In this document: positions 46,235 through 58,140 of the stretch, one piece after another
How the letters are laid out: each line of letters begins with the position of its first letter
Numbering within the stretch: the stretch's first letter is position 1
From: Hofstenia miamia
Taxonomy: Eukaryota > Xenacoelomorpha > Acoela
Reading direction: 5' to 3'
NCBI GenBank assembly: GCA_004352715.1
Contig: SCFE01000021.1
Location: 749,336-813,335 of the forward strand
Length of the DNA: 64,000 bases
Notes under the pieces: model-generated
What the model saw: the letters and a program-made list of their open reading frames with translations, nothing else
What the model was told of the DNA's origin: nothing
Database searches by the model: none
Program-made: the position numbers and the translations under genes

Positions 46235-46600
46235 GAACACTTTATTGCCAATATAACACTCTATATATCACGAAACTCTAAGAAATCAATTAGTGCAAAC
46301 AGAACAAGGGAAGATCTTACCAAGTATGTCTTTTGTCACACACTTTAAACAACGAGGATAAAATATGTGGGGTAGCGGATGGGATGTTTCTGATTTCTGC
46401 ACTCTAGCTTTGTGCCAATTTCTTCTAATAATGTTTGAAGAGAACCGACAGTACTTTCTTCTACTGTTGTGGTCCCAATTTACTGCTTCTCTGTTTTCTC
46501 TGCTGTCTTCAATTGCTCTCTCTTTATCTTTTACTCTGTTTTTTAATGTTTTACCATCGGCCTATTTATACTTTTCCCGTGATCCACTGAGGTCAATCGA
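46235..46600 (-). promoter_or_regulatory. Possible promoter/5' exon or solo LTR, minus strand
   Basis: On the minus strand a TATA-like box tataaatagg (46562-46571) is followed about 240 bp later by gacatacttg|gtaagatc, a good splice donor at 46319-46320, and further on by ggcaataaag (near 46245), a polyadenylation-signal-like string. Two readings are possible: the first exon and promoter of the minus-strand carboxypeptidase copy U1 that begins 3 kb downstream, or the promoter-bearing half of a solo LTR. Upstream is a short open stretch (TMRKATERVAALQLVEQQEK...) of unknown origin. Inference only. Confidence 0.35.
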
Positions 46601-46875
46601 TAAGGTGTAGACCACACCTAGATTTCTATTTATAGTAACAAACCTCAGCTTTTCTTGCTGCTCAACCAATTGAAGGGCAGCTACTCTTTCGGTGGCCTTA
46701 CGCATTGTTTGCAGTTATCTATAAAGTTTAACTGGTTTCGTCATTTTGAATAAATTTTAGCAGCCAATGATTTAACAGGTTACAAAACACACTAAATATG
46801 AAACTAAATTCGCGATAACTGCCCTAAATAAGTTTTACAAAATACATAAATGCTTAGCACCAATTTCCCACAATG

Positions 46876-46919
46876 GATATATATATATATATAAAGAGAT
46901 ATATATATATATATATATT
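46876..46919. repeat. (TA)n microsatellite
   Basis: Imperfect TA repeat interrupted by aaagag. Confidence 0.85.
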
Positions 46920-46954
46920 TCTTGTATAGATTAAATGTGAAATGCAAAAAAAAT

Positions 46955-48800
46955 TAATGGCCGGTATTAGCCCTTGCTGGACAACTACCGGCCAAATTAT
47001 TCAGCAAGACTGTTGAAAACGAACTTGTTTATCAATTAACAAAGTAGCTTTTATTTCAACAAGGTTGGCTATTATGATTTACGATTAATAATAGCAAGTG
47101 TGCGTACTTTTGGAGGTTTACACTTTTCTATTTTCGAGCGAGTTTTTATAGAGAAATTTCTAAATTCATTTACTTTGGAAATTGCAAATCCGATCCGCTA
47201 TTCAATCATTACGTTCTATATTTTCAAATGAATACCTGCAATTGTATTGCAATTCCGCGTTTTCTAAATAAATATAGGGATTTGTTCAAATAGGTGACAG
47301 CTATTTTGGATAATTATTGTACAAGCAGTTTGGAGCATAAATTGGGAAGAAAATATTTCTATATTAAGGAAACTCAACAAGACCTACACTAAATTACGTG
47401 CCGTAATGTTTATTGTTGGGAATTCAATGAAGATAATTACATTATTCGAATTTCGACTTTGGCAATAATGAGACATCGAATCACTGAATCACCATCTGAA
47501 GAAGAGATATTGACTCCCTTGTTCATAGAAGAGTTTGAAACATACGATTCTCGAAAAAAATGAGGATGAAGTATTATTTGAATATAAAAATTGTTTAGTG
47601 TTTTGGAGATTGACCCAAAACTTTTACCTCTATATTGTCAGAATACGTTAAAACCGTAATGATCCGACATGCAAGTTTAGGGGGAAATTAGTGACATCTT
47701 AACTCAGTGGGAAATTTTGTTTCAAATAAGTGAAGCTCTCTAGATCTAGATGACGACAAAATTGAAAAACTTTTATTGTTATAGCATTTTATTTGTAAAT
47801 TATGTAAAAAACGTACATGTGGTATTTTATATTAAATGTAATAACAAATAACATATATTAACAAGAAAAGGCTTTTAGTAAGTAATAAATAATAATATAT
47901 AAAAATACAATAAATTTAACTTGTCAGCAAATACGTTGTTTACTTGTTTTTAATAGTCTGACCGGTCACCGGTTAAACGGCCAATAAACGGCGAATGTTC
48001 ATTGCAGCCGGTCGTCGGTTACCAATAAGCATTTTTGACCGGTTGCAGCTCTCGTAAATATTACGATCGGGTCAGGTTCGGGTCAAGGTTTACCTCGTTC
48101 GTTTCGTGAAAAGATTTTCTCAAATAGGAGGGATGATTGTCTATATCTGCGCTTTTTAACTGTTTCCTAGCATTTAAAATTTTGAAACAATTTTTTCTGT
48201 TCGTTGTTGTACTCGTTGTTTCAAATCAAGTTTTTTCATTTCTTAAACTACAAGTTTTTCAACATTTATTGTCATCTAGACAGTGAAATAACACGAAGTG
48301 TTTAGAGCAATTGAAATGCAACTGCATAAGGACCAACTATGTATAGTAGTTGGTCCTGAATTGCATGTATTCAGTTGAAAAACTTGAATGCCGTCTGATT
48401 TAACATTTAGCTGAGATTATTCGATATTGCAAAATATATACGATTTAGAATTTCCACTAAAATATCGTGCAGAAATATAACAAGCTAAACTTCCAAAAGT
48501 ACAATCCTCTTCAATTATTATTTGTGAATTACAACTGACAGCTTTGTTGAATGATAGGCTATTTGTTATTTTAAAAAAAAGCTCGTTTTTTGCAATTTTG
48601 CTAAGTAATTTCCCAAAAATATAAAATACTTTTAGTTATTATACCAGTAATAAAATGGTCCAATTAGTCAACAGGTCTAATCAGTAACCGATAGATGTCG
48701 GCACCGATTGACCGGTAAACGGTTGCAACACAGAATGACTTTCAGGTTTGGTCAGCAAAGAAGTAGTGCATGTCCGGTAGGGTCGGGTTTTTGCTGATCA
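46955..48800. repeat. Cluster of CCGGT-rich repeats
   Basis: GC-rich islands in AT-rich DNA: ggccggtattagccc...taccggcc (46960-47000, a short inverted repeat), ctgaccggtcaccggttaaacggcc...gccggtcgtcggttacc...gaccggttgcagc (47959-48050), and accgattgaccggtaaacggttgcaac (48700-48730). ACCGGT / GGTTGCA-type strings often make up hAT-like element ends. The 47.96-48.05 and 48.68-48.73 copies have the same orientation. A single defined element could not be drawn. Confidence 0.4.
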
Positions 48801-50582
48801 GTACCTCTTATGGACGGCAACATGATTCTTTTCAACTTTGCTAATGCAAGTGCATATAATTGGCTCTAGCTTTCAAACAGCAATCCATATCCTTTTAAAA
48901 ATTTAATGAATCTAAGTTTGGCCAAGGCCTACTTTAAAACGAAGGACAGCATTAAAATGCTCTTGCAATTACCGAATTGGCCTAATTTTGTATATCTAAT
49001 TAAAATAAGAACATTACAAAATCGCTTCACATTTGTGGCCCCACAATTAGTCCAGTCACTTCATAACAAACAAAGGGTTCACCAAATTAAGGTGTTTTAG
49101 AAGATAAAAAGTAGAATCGATTTTTAAAACTACGAAAATATAAACATTATTTGACTACCGTTATTGTTGATTTTTGACTTGCAATTTCTAGAAGCTAGCT
49201 AATTGAATGTCTTTCAATCAGTGCATTTATTCTAAATATAATTACTTGAATTTGTTGAATTTGAATTGATAATTTATCCTCCTTGACTCCGGGATAAACA
49301 TTTCCTTTCGTTCGTTTTCTGCTAGTAAATTTAAAACTCTCAAAGATAGTGTAATCATATGGTATTGTTGTCTAATGTATATAATTGAAGTTTGTTGAAC
49401 TCCATTGATAAAATTGTGTAACCAAAAAATCTGTAAATTTCAGTAATCATGTTTACATTTCGAAACTGGTTAATTTACACGGACACAGTTTCTATCGACA
49501 TTCTACGTTTAACAGTCTAATTGGTAAGAATTTCGATGATTTCACGCTATTAGCTTAGTGTAAATGGTTTTTACATGAGCTATTCCAGACATAGGCGACT
49601 TATTGAGAATATTGAAATCATTTGCACTAAAACTGCCTTTCATGTCCTTATTTTTTAATTATTTCAAAATTTTTCGCGGAAGCTTTTTGATATATTCAAT
49701 CAAATTCAATTTTGATAACCTTCAATCATGCCCATTAAATCGAGATTTCAACTCAAAATTTCAAGTACTTGACGTTTTTTGTAATTTCTGTTGCGATTTA
49801 AGTGCAAAGTTGCTCGAAATATCCCGAATGATATCTAACCCCCAAATTATTATGAGGGCATTAGATACCCTTGTCCACACATTTTCCTTAATATTTTTGC
49901 TTCTAAATGTTATATTACAAAAAAAATTAATGAAAATTAAAAGCGCAAAAAATAATAATATTGGTGAACAAATTAATAGATTAATGACACCTAAAATGCA
50001 CTATGCAATGTTATTTTATATTTCTTAATTTTTTACATTTTATATTTTTAACAGTAAAAGTCATTATTGATAAATGTAGAGGGAAATTCCCCATATCTTC
50101 CCATAGTCATGCCATTGAATATAATAAAATATATTACTCGCACTTATTAATTTTCACACTTACAGAATTTTTGAAACTGTAAATCTTAGCTGAAGCTTGT
50201 ACTAAGAATGTTGTGATTCAATACATAAATCAAATCATATATTTGAATATTTGTCTATATTGATTATGCTATTAATAAAGTTGGAAAAATATTACAAGAG
50301 CCGTTAATTAACTCTCTAGGGAAATAAAAGCCTAGAAGTAATGTATAAGCAACAAATTAATATTTTCAATCTAATGCGCTACTAAATACCATTAAGTTAT
50401 TGTACGGCGTTGTTTCTAGTTACTAGGAATTTTGTAAAATATTCAAGTAATTCGTTATATTTACAATATACAGTATATATATATATATATATTTAAGTAG
50501 CTTTTATTCTGTTTATCCTTGTACATTCTCTGTACTTACAGTCTGTAAAAATTTTTTAAAAATATATACAAATAGTGTACAT
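48801..50582. other. AT-rich stretch, no recognised gene
   Basis: Open frames 48906-49100 and 49603-50028 (141 codons, plus) have no motif that I recognise. The latter is hydrophobic near residues 8-35 and 90-108 but biased in composition. (TA)n lies near 50472-50490. Confidence 0.4.
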
Positions 50583-51443
50583 NNNNNNNNNNNNNNNNNN
50601 NNNNNNNNNNNNNNNNNNNNNNNNNNNNNNNNNNNNNNNNNNNNNNNNNNNNNNNNNNNNNNNNNNNNNNNNNNNNNNNNNNNNNNNNNNNNNNNNNNNN
50701 NNNNNNNNNNNNNNNNNNNNNNNNNNNNNNNNNNNNNNNNNNNNNNNNNNNNNNNNNNNNNNNNNNNNNNNNNNNNNNNNNNNNNNNNNNNNNNNNNNNN
50801 NNNNNNNNNNNNNNNNNNNNNNNNNNNNNNNNNNNNNNNNNNNNNNNNNNNNNNNNNNNNNNNNNNNNNNNNNNNNNNNNNNNNNNNNNNNNNNNNNNNN
50901 NNNNNNNNNNNNNNNNNNNNNNNNNNNNNNNNNNNNNNNNNNNNNNNNNNNNNNNNNNNNNNNNNNNNNNNNNNNNNNNNNNNNNNNNNNNNNNNNNNNN
51001 NNNNNNNNNNNNNNNNNNNNNNNNNNNNNNNNNNNNNNNNNNNNNNNNNNNNNNNNNNNNNNNNNNNNNNNNNNNNNNNNNNNNNNNNNNNNNNNNNNNN
51101 NNNNNNNNNNNNNNNNNNNNNNNNNNNNNNNNNNNNNNNNNNNNNNNNNNNNNNNNNNNNNNNNNNNNNNNNNNNNNNNNNNNNNNNNNNNNNNNNNNNN
51201 NNNNNNNNNNNNNNNNNNNNNNNNNNNNNNNNNNNNNNNNNNNNNNNNNNNNNNNNNNNNNNNNNNNNNNNNNNNNNNNNNNNNNNNNNNNNNNNNNNNN
51301 NNNNNNNNNNNNNNNNNNNNNNNNNNNNNNNNNNNNNNNNNNNNNNNNNNNNNNNNNNNNNNNNNNNNNNNNNNNNNNNNNNNNNNNNNNNNNNNNNNNN
51401 NNNNNNNNNNNNNNNNNNNNNNNNNNNNNNNNNNNNNNNNNNN
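50583..51443. other. Assembly gap (861 N)
   Basis: Run of N. Sequence immediately after it (51444) is the exact inverted match of the U1 outer end (43836-43850), so the duplication boundary probably lies in or at this gap. Confidence 0.99.
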
Positions 51444-51994
51444 CGGAACGAATTTCCGGTGGGTGAGGGGTGGGCAAGGTAGATGTTTTGCCTAACATAC
51501 TAATTAGTTGTACTCTTACTGCTTACGTTATAAAATGTAGGGGAGTTTCTTCTTAAATATCAATTTTAGTTAGGAGAGTAACTGCACTCTCTTTCCCCCG
51601 CTTGAATTCCATTTCATTTGCTTATTAAATTAATGTAACCTGAAGGTCCAATGCTCAGTTGTAATTCTGCTGATGGCACTTCTCAAGGTGTTTGAAATGA
51701 TTGTTTACAGAATCTGACGCCACAAAATAAATACTGTTGCCGCATATTTGTTCAAATTCAGTAAATAGCTCTTTATTTTGTATCAAACGAGCTACTAGAT
51801 GCTAAGAAACATTAACTTATAACAGAAATATAAAAATTTAAGTTTTATCGATTTTAGAAACTCTGCTGCCTAATACCATTATCTTTATACAGACGAGAAA
51901 TTCATATACTTTTCAAACACCAGTTACAGTAAAGCAAATTGTAAAGTTGCTTGAATGAACTTTTCCACTTTATGCAATTTTGTGCTGTCTTCAG

Positions 51995-52216
51995 GAAATT
52001 TCATTTTGTTATGCTAAAGACAAAGATTTTTCTCTAAGCAATATAACTGATCATGAGATGTTTAAGTTTAATTTTGACATTTATTCTGGATATATTAACT
52101 CTGGGAAACCTGGTAAAGCTTGGCATTATCTTTTGGCATTAATTTGTCAGACGAATCTTTGATAGCATGGTTCAATGGTGGCCCGGGATGCAGCTCACTA
52201 GTTGGCGCTTTTCAAG
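51995..52216 (+). pseudogene. Serine carboxypeptidase exon a (U2)
   Basis: Same 222-bp length as U1 exon a, acceptor gctgtcttcag, donor caag|gtaata. Encodes FSLSNITDHEMFKFNFDIYS, then GYINSGKPGKAWHY; in the next frame SDESLIAWFNGGPGCSSLVG. The one-base frame change between the two halves is identical to that of U1, and a TGA follows QTNL in the first frame. Confidence 0.86.
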
Positions 52217-54815
52217 GTAATACATACTACGATAGTATTTATACATAGCTCGTGATAATTGCAGGGGTATAATGATGCATGCTTTGACGCCACTGGTTCT
52301 AAGCCTTATTTCATTCATTTGTACTTCTTCGTTTGAGTTAATCATTAAGTAGATATTATGCAATATTCTTTTAAGAATATAAAATTATCCCAAAGACGTT
52401 AATCTCCTATTCAATGTTGATGTGTTTTCTAACATTATTAAATTTAGCAATATATACTATATACAATTTAAAACCTAGATATATTGTCAAATTTTGAGAT
52501 TTACCATAAAATATTTTTGAAAGAACAGCCAGAGTTAATTTCTATTTAACGAGTCCAATAAATATCAAAATTTATTTGGGATTTAGTTCCGCCTTATTTC
52601 GTTGTAAATACCGAGATTATCTGGGTTTGAAATTTTAAAAACAAATTTATTTATTTTGTTTTAATACGTGAAAATTAGACAGCAATATGTTCGTTTTAGT
52701 AATGAAAACCATTCTATAAAATTCAAGTAATCTCAGAAACAAATATTTAACTTCAGGATATCAACAAAAAAACTTTAGTGCAGTTATTCATACAATTGAC
52801 AATTAAAATAATACTGAACTAATACTACTATTACTATTTTCAGATTTTGTTAGTAATAATCCCATTGAGATAGGTTAACGACAATCTAATTGCAGTTTTC
52901 GTTCATTCATATAATATCTCATTCTACATTTCAATTTGATTTATTCTATTATTTTTTACTCTTAACGCTTTGTTGGTCACGAAATATTTGTTGACTAAAT
53001 CACAATTAGAGCATGATTACCATAAATTTTGAAGCGTAAAATTTCTACTCAAATATTTGTAAACATTTATTGAACTTACTGCTATAAAATATGAATAAAT
53101 GCCTTACTAATACGATTACTAGGTGTTAAACAAGAACAGTAATTCTTCTATTTTCAAATGCTGTACGACACACCCCACAATTAACCAAATTTATTCTATA
53201 ATCAAACGATTTAATAATTGTAAAAGAACTCTTCTTACACATTATTTGTGTTCAAAATAGTTTCTTAAATTTTAATATCCAATTAAAAAATATCTTGAAC
53301 GTAATGAATAGGGTAACCCATAAGTAAATAAAAGTCCATTTTTAGGTGAGTAAGGTCAATGTTAATATTTGGTGTTGATTCATTGCCATTCAACTACTAG
53401 CATCCTAATGTCTAATGATGGCAACCACATGAGTAGATTATTTTTTAGTGTATTTACATTATTTTTTTACATTACGATTTTCAGTATATTTCGTCTGTTG
53501 TGTCTGCAATTTGCCTTTCAAATAAATTTTAGCAAGCTTTGAGCTGCTATGTCTGCTGCAGAAAAGTGTATACAAGACTCACCATGTGGTGTTGCAATTA
53601 CTTTGACATTCCTACAGTAATTGAAAAAATTTCAAAAATAATAGAATGTAACAGAACATTGGAGGGATTTCAATAATCGACTTCATAATACGTTAGGACT
53701 TGATTCGCCAGAATTGGGCTGTTATTTGAAAAATTAGATATAAAATTATGGTACTTGAGAAATTTTAAGCCTGGGGAAACTTCTTTCACACTACAAAACC
53801 GGCACTTTTGATAAATTCTCCTATAGAAATTGTTGAAGTTGAGTGGGTTTTCTTTAAGTTTTTGAATGAAGCATTCATCAGACATGAAACTGTTGATTTC
53901 TTTTTTGGCAAGCAAACAATGACAGATGTGCAAACGCACTAGCACATATCACTCCGTGAATATTTGTGCCAAAGTATTTTTGTTTGGGAACAATAAGAGC
54001 TAATTTTTATGGGATCAATGTGCACAGTCTCGCGAACATGAAGATTTTCTTACTGAATTCTCACAGTATCTTGATCGCAACTTTCATTTTTTTATAACTT
54101 TCAAACAACTTCTCAGTCATTTCAACAGCTCCTCTTCTAGGTATATTGCGTTGAAAAACCAATTTTATTTAGAAATAGAACTAATGCTGTTAATTTTATT
54201 TTTATTATTTTTATATTTTTTATATTTGTGCTTTTCTGACACAGTTACCATTCATGTGATAACTTACAAAAGTTTGACTTCCTATAAGGGAGTCCAAAAC
54301 ATAACACGAAAAATAAATCAATAAATAGTACTGATTTAAATTACATGTATTAAAGCTATGTAGAAATAATTTAGCTGCTAAAGTTATCAGCTTAAAATAT
54401 AAGTGAGAGGACAAACAAATACTTTTCCAATATTTGCTTAAAATATTAAAACATGTTATTAATAATATAATGTCTATAATGTTGGTAATTGAACAATACT
54501 ATGTAAATTTTATGTTAATTTTTGCTAATGCCATTAAAAAATGAAAAGTGAAAGTAGATGTTTGAAAAGCATTATTCTTCTTAGTAGAGATTTTACTTGT
54601 GACATTAATTATTATTCGGTCCAATCACCAATGCCATTATATATTTGTATATATTATAGCCTCAAAATTGTCAACGTGAGACTTTAATATTAATGTACTG
54701 TAAGTATTTTTTTGAAATTTAATGATTCGGGTAGGGCATGAGATTGATTAGTTGCTTATTTTATAAGCAACTGTAATTTAAAATTACCATTCATAGTTAA
54801 TTGGCCATGTTTCAG

Positions 54816-55000
54816 GCAATGGGTCATTCATTTTGATCAACGGAAGTTTCCAACACCCTCCTCATGTTTTTATCACCATTAGTAACGTTGTCCATCTGGA
54901 AAGTCCCGAAAATGTCGGTTTTTCAGACTTTGGGAATGTTAAAAATATACAATTTAATGACACACAGTCTTCTCAGCAATTGGATCTCGAAAACGTTTTC
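54816..55000 (+). pseudogene. Serine carboxypeptidase exon b (U2), deleted 3' end
   Basis: After catgtttcag it reads GNGSFILINGSFQHPPHVFI, TISNVVHLESPENVGFSDFG, KNIQFNDTQSSQQLD. This copy keeps the family Pro in ESPENVGFS (ESP.GVGFS). About 50 bp coding for the FYEKFPNF end are deleted between gcaattgga and tctcgaaaac, and the donor is gone. Confidence 0.82.
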
Positions 55001-55063
55001 TCGCTGAAGAAAGCTATGCAAGTGAATTTATTTTAAGGCTTGGAATTAAGTTAAGTATTAAAC

Positions 55064-55104
55064 TATATATATATATATATATATAAATATTATATATATA
55101 TATA
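55064..55104. repeat. (TA)n microsatellite
   Basis: TA repeat downstream of exon b, at the same relative position as the larger tract of U3 (61786-62030). Confidence 0.85.
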
Positions 55105-55873
55105 TTTGCATTTGCGGTTTTCTCCTAAAGAATTTAAAACTCTAGACTATTTCCAGGTCTTGGAATTGAAGCCTAACTATTAAGGCATGCTGAAATTCCT
55201 AGTCTACCACTTAATGCATGTCATCCCCTTGGGTGATAGTGAAAGAGTATTTTGTAAATTCACACCCCACTCAAAAATATCTTTTATATTTATACAATTT
55301 TTATAAAAGAGAATTGTGGATGAGATAGTCCTTCAGAGATAAATTCAAATATATAACAATGCCGAAATGTCTTCTCAACATTAACTCTTCTTATTTATGG
55401 TAAGCCTAAATATACTTAGCATATTGAAAATATTTGATATCTCTAATAACTTTGTTTCAGTATTTCCTATTTTTTAATAATTATAATTTATTTTTAGACC
55501 TTTGTACAGTACAAAAAAAGTATAAAAATACTTAAGGTTACACTAGATTTTTTTCTATAAATTCCAATTAGTTGCAAATGGATATTACTTTGCTAAATAT
55601 TTTTATCTTTGAATATCCCAAAAATTCTTTTATTTGGTAATAATTCTAATTAATTTTTTTCATAAATTCCCTAAAAATAGATTTTTCTTTAATGTTGGGT
55701 GATAATTTGTTCCTTAGATCTATACTGTAATTGTTAACAGTTCTTCATGATTCTTTTTCTAAATTTAAATTTTTTAAAGCAGTTTTAAATACAATATTTT
55801 AATTCTGGGCTAAAAGCACAATAATTAGTCAAACATTATGAAATTTTGTTGTCCTGAGTAATTTGTATTTTAG

Positions 55874-56065
55874 ATTATTGAATCTAAAATCCCAAAAGTG
55901 CAACTGAAAGGCCTGTTCATTGGAAGTCCAAAATTGAAAAATGTGAAAAAAGATTACTTTTACAAATACTTTCTCATAACAGGCCTAATGTCACAAGATT
56001 TGTTTGATGAATTGATGCAATTGTTCCAAAAATATTTGTGAATTTCGTAAACAGCCTTGTATAAA
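55874..56065 (+). pseudogene. Serine carboxypeptidase exon d (U2)
   Basis: After gtattttag it encodes ESKIPKVQLKGLFIGSPKLK followed by NVKKDYFYKYFLITGLMSQD, matching the family block (n.nLkGi.iGNp.ld......y...y.y.hgli). An eight-base deletion after LFDEL changes the frame relative to U3, and a stop follows. Confidence 0.68.
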
Positions 56066-56802
56066 TTTTCCAAAGGATATTGATGTAAGATCGAAGTTCT
56101 ACAACACTCTGTTTTCTAAAGGTAATCATGTTTTTATCAATTGCTTTTAGTATCATGCTACTGTAAATGGCCTCATTGATAAGAAATCAAAAGTTTTGAA
56201 ATAAATTATTATTCTGATATCTGCAAAGTCTATACAATTATTTGATTTTTACAAACATCAAGTGAAAATCAATTGCTTAATTTTTGTATTAGTTAGTAAC
56301 CATATCAAATTTTCGAATTTGATTTGAATAAAAAAATACAAATGCTGTGAATATAGATATTAAATTACACTTCAAGAGAAGCCTCATCTTCAATATAGAA
56401 TGAGGCAGGAGAATCACTATGTAATTGTGGGCCTGATTAAAAACCATAATATGAATCTAAAACCCCGTTTCTCCTCAATTGTATTTATTAAATTTTCAGT
56501 GGCTGTTTGTGATGTATAGAAGATATTTTTACTAATTAATATTGTTTATCTTCATATGTTGATACCTACAAAATTATTGAGCCTATGAAATCGTCAAAAA
56601 TTGTTTATAAGAATGTTTCTTCTTATTGTGGACCTCATTTTTTGCTATATTAATATGATTATCTTCCTTAAAATTGATTTATTAGTTTTGTAAACTACAT
56701 TTGGAGGCCCTGGTGTGTCCGCAACCTCTGTTACTCCACTGGAATTAGATTAGAATTAGCATAATATGCTAGAATACATACATTTTTATCCACTATGTTT
56801 AG

Positions 56803-56940
56803 AATCATCAATTTCAACAACATTTCAACATCTGGAGAAATATTTAAATAGAGAGGATGTTCAAGAAAATCTACACTTGTGGAATAAATATTGGAAATTA
56901 TGTTCCAGAAAATACAAATGTACTAAGAAGCTGTCTTTCT
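56803..56940 (+). pseudogene. Serine carboxypeptidase exon e (U2), truncated
   Basis: After ctatgtttag it reads ESSISTTFQHLEKYLNREDV, then QENLHLWNKYWKLCSRKYKC, and is replaced by unrelated sequence after about 45 codons. The catalytic Asp and His regions are therefore absent. Confidence 0.82.
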
Positions 56941-57310
56941 ATTAAAATTTCTCTGCACTTCAGTGAAGATTTTTAATTATTCAACCATAACGATCATAAT
57001 GTTCAGTTCAGACCTCAAAAAAATGTGAAAATCCTGTTTCTAAATTTATTGTTTATTAAATAACTGCTTCTAAATAGTATCAATCACTTTGTAGTTGCCA
57101 TTTGGCAACACTATGCAAAATGAAGGCCTTTGCAAATATATGTTGAAATTATTATTTAGCATTTCTAATTTGATTTGATTATTCTATGGCAGCATCAAAG
57201 CGCAGACAATTTTCGAAAATTTAGACAAAATAGACCTTAAAAATGCATTTCACGTCATTATTAAGTATTAATAAATTTTATTTTTACATTATTTTGCTTT
57301 TAGCTTAGCC

Positions 57311-57355
57311 TTAGGAGGTGTTTCCTGACAGTCCAAGGGGTTCGACCCCTCCTAA
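57311..57355 (+). other. Hairpin with tRNA B-box-like core
   Basis: TTAGGAGG (57311-57318) pairs perfectly with CCTCCTAA (57348-57355). Inside lies agggg-ttcga-cccct (57336-57350), whose GGTTCGAcCCC string equals the tRNA/SINE B-box consensus. No full cloverleaf is visible, because no matching 5' acceptor strand or A box at the usual distance was found. Candidate tRNA-derived fragment or transposon-related hairpin. Confidence 0.4.
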
Positions 57356-57539
57356 CCATCTTGGCTATGCGCATGTTTGTGTAAATGTAATTCTTGAATC
57401 TCAGCCAATATACAAGAGCAACATATTATATTAAATTATATTATATTATATTGTAATGTTTTTATAAAGACAAAACTAAAAACAAATTATATTCTAAATT
57501 TAGTTGATATTTATATAAAACATGACGGATTTCCAAACA

Positions 57540-58140
57540 TGCACAAAAACATCACATTCAACATACTGAAATCGTGACTTGAAGGAGCATACAGTGTTGC
57601 GACATATATTTTGAGCGCCAGTAACATGTTCAGGCTCGTCACATATTAGTGCCACAACTGCCTTTCTATTGGGCACTTTACGTTTTGGTACAGAAGGTCT
57701 AGGTTTTTATTAAGCTAACAAGGGCTTTTCCAAGACTTAGCATAAAGCTTTGCAGTAAACCTGTGTTCCCGTGTCGACGAGAAAGAATCCAGTAATTAAC
57801 AGCTACAATATTGAGGAAGTGATCAAAAACTCTTGCAGGCCGTTTCCATGTTTTTTACTTAATTTGGTAATAGTTTACATATATCTCTCTTGCAAATCAA
57901 TACCACCCACGAATTTGCTTTAGTATTGCGCAAGGGCCGGCTGCAGAATGTCAATTTGCATATTTTTAGCATGAATGAGCAATGTTTTCACAACTCAACA
58001 GCCCATTCCACTATGCTTTAGATCCTCAACAGCAAAACATTTACCACTTTAAAGCATGAAGTTAACAATGAGTTCATCTAATGAAGCTTTCAATTTTAAA
58101 ACATTAATTACAATAGAATTGCTCTGAAGCTGAAATTGCT
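57540..58140 (-). pseudogene. piggyBac-type transposase fragment
   Basis: On the minus strand KFVGGIDLQERYM (near 57910) matches the family motif nk.mGGvD..D....y, where the Asp is catalytic. After a frame change TWKRPARVFDHFLNIVAVNY and WILSRRHG follow (57860-57780), equal to the family trRW..rvf...ldia.vNa..ly. Upstream FAVEDLKHS and DILQPALAQYS lead into the block. Stops and frame changes are present, and the N-terminal two-thirds are not recognisable. No element ends identified. Confidence 0.65.

Larger units (their letters stand above)
51444..56950 (+). repeat. Segmental duplication copy U2: serine carboxypeptidase gene, plus strand
   Basis: Inverted counterpart of U1. The first ~900 bp (51444-52330) are almost identical to 43850-42960 reversed, and similarity then falls through 52.4-56.9 kb. 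Exons a, b, d and the start of e are present in order. Similarity ends at about 56940, where the exon e sequence changes into unrelated DNA (aagaagctgtctttctatt). Confidence 0.85.

Noticed and set aside
49603-50028. 141-codon plus-strand frame as a gene
   Set aside because: AT-rich, F/L/K/N-biased, no motif, no splice or promoter support.
50536-51498. Open frames of ~300 codons across the 861-bp gap
   Set aside because: Artefacts of the gap.
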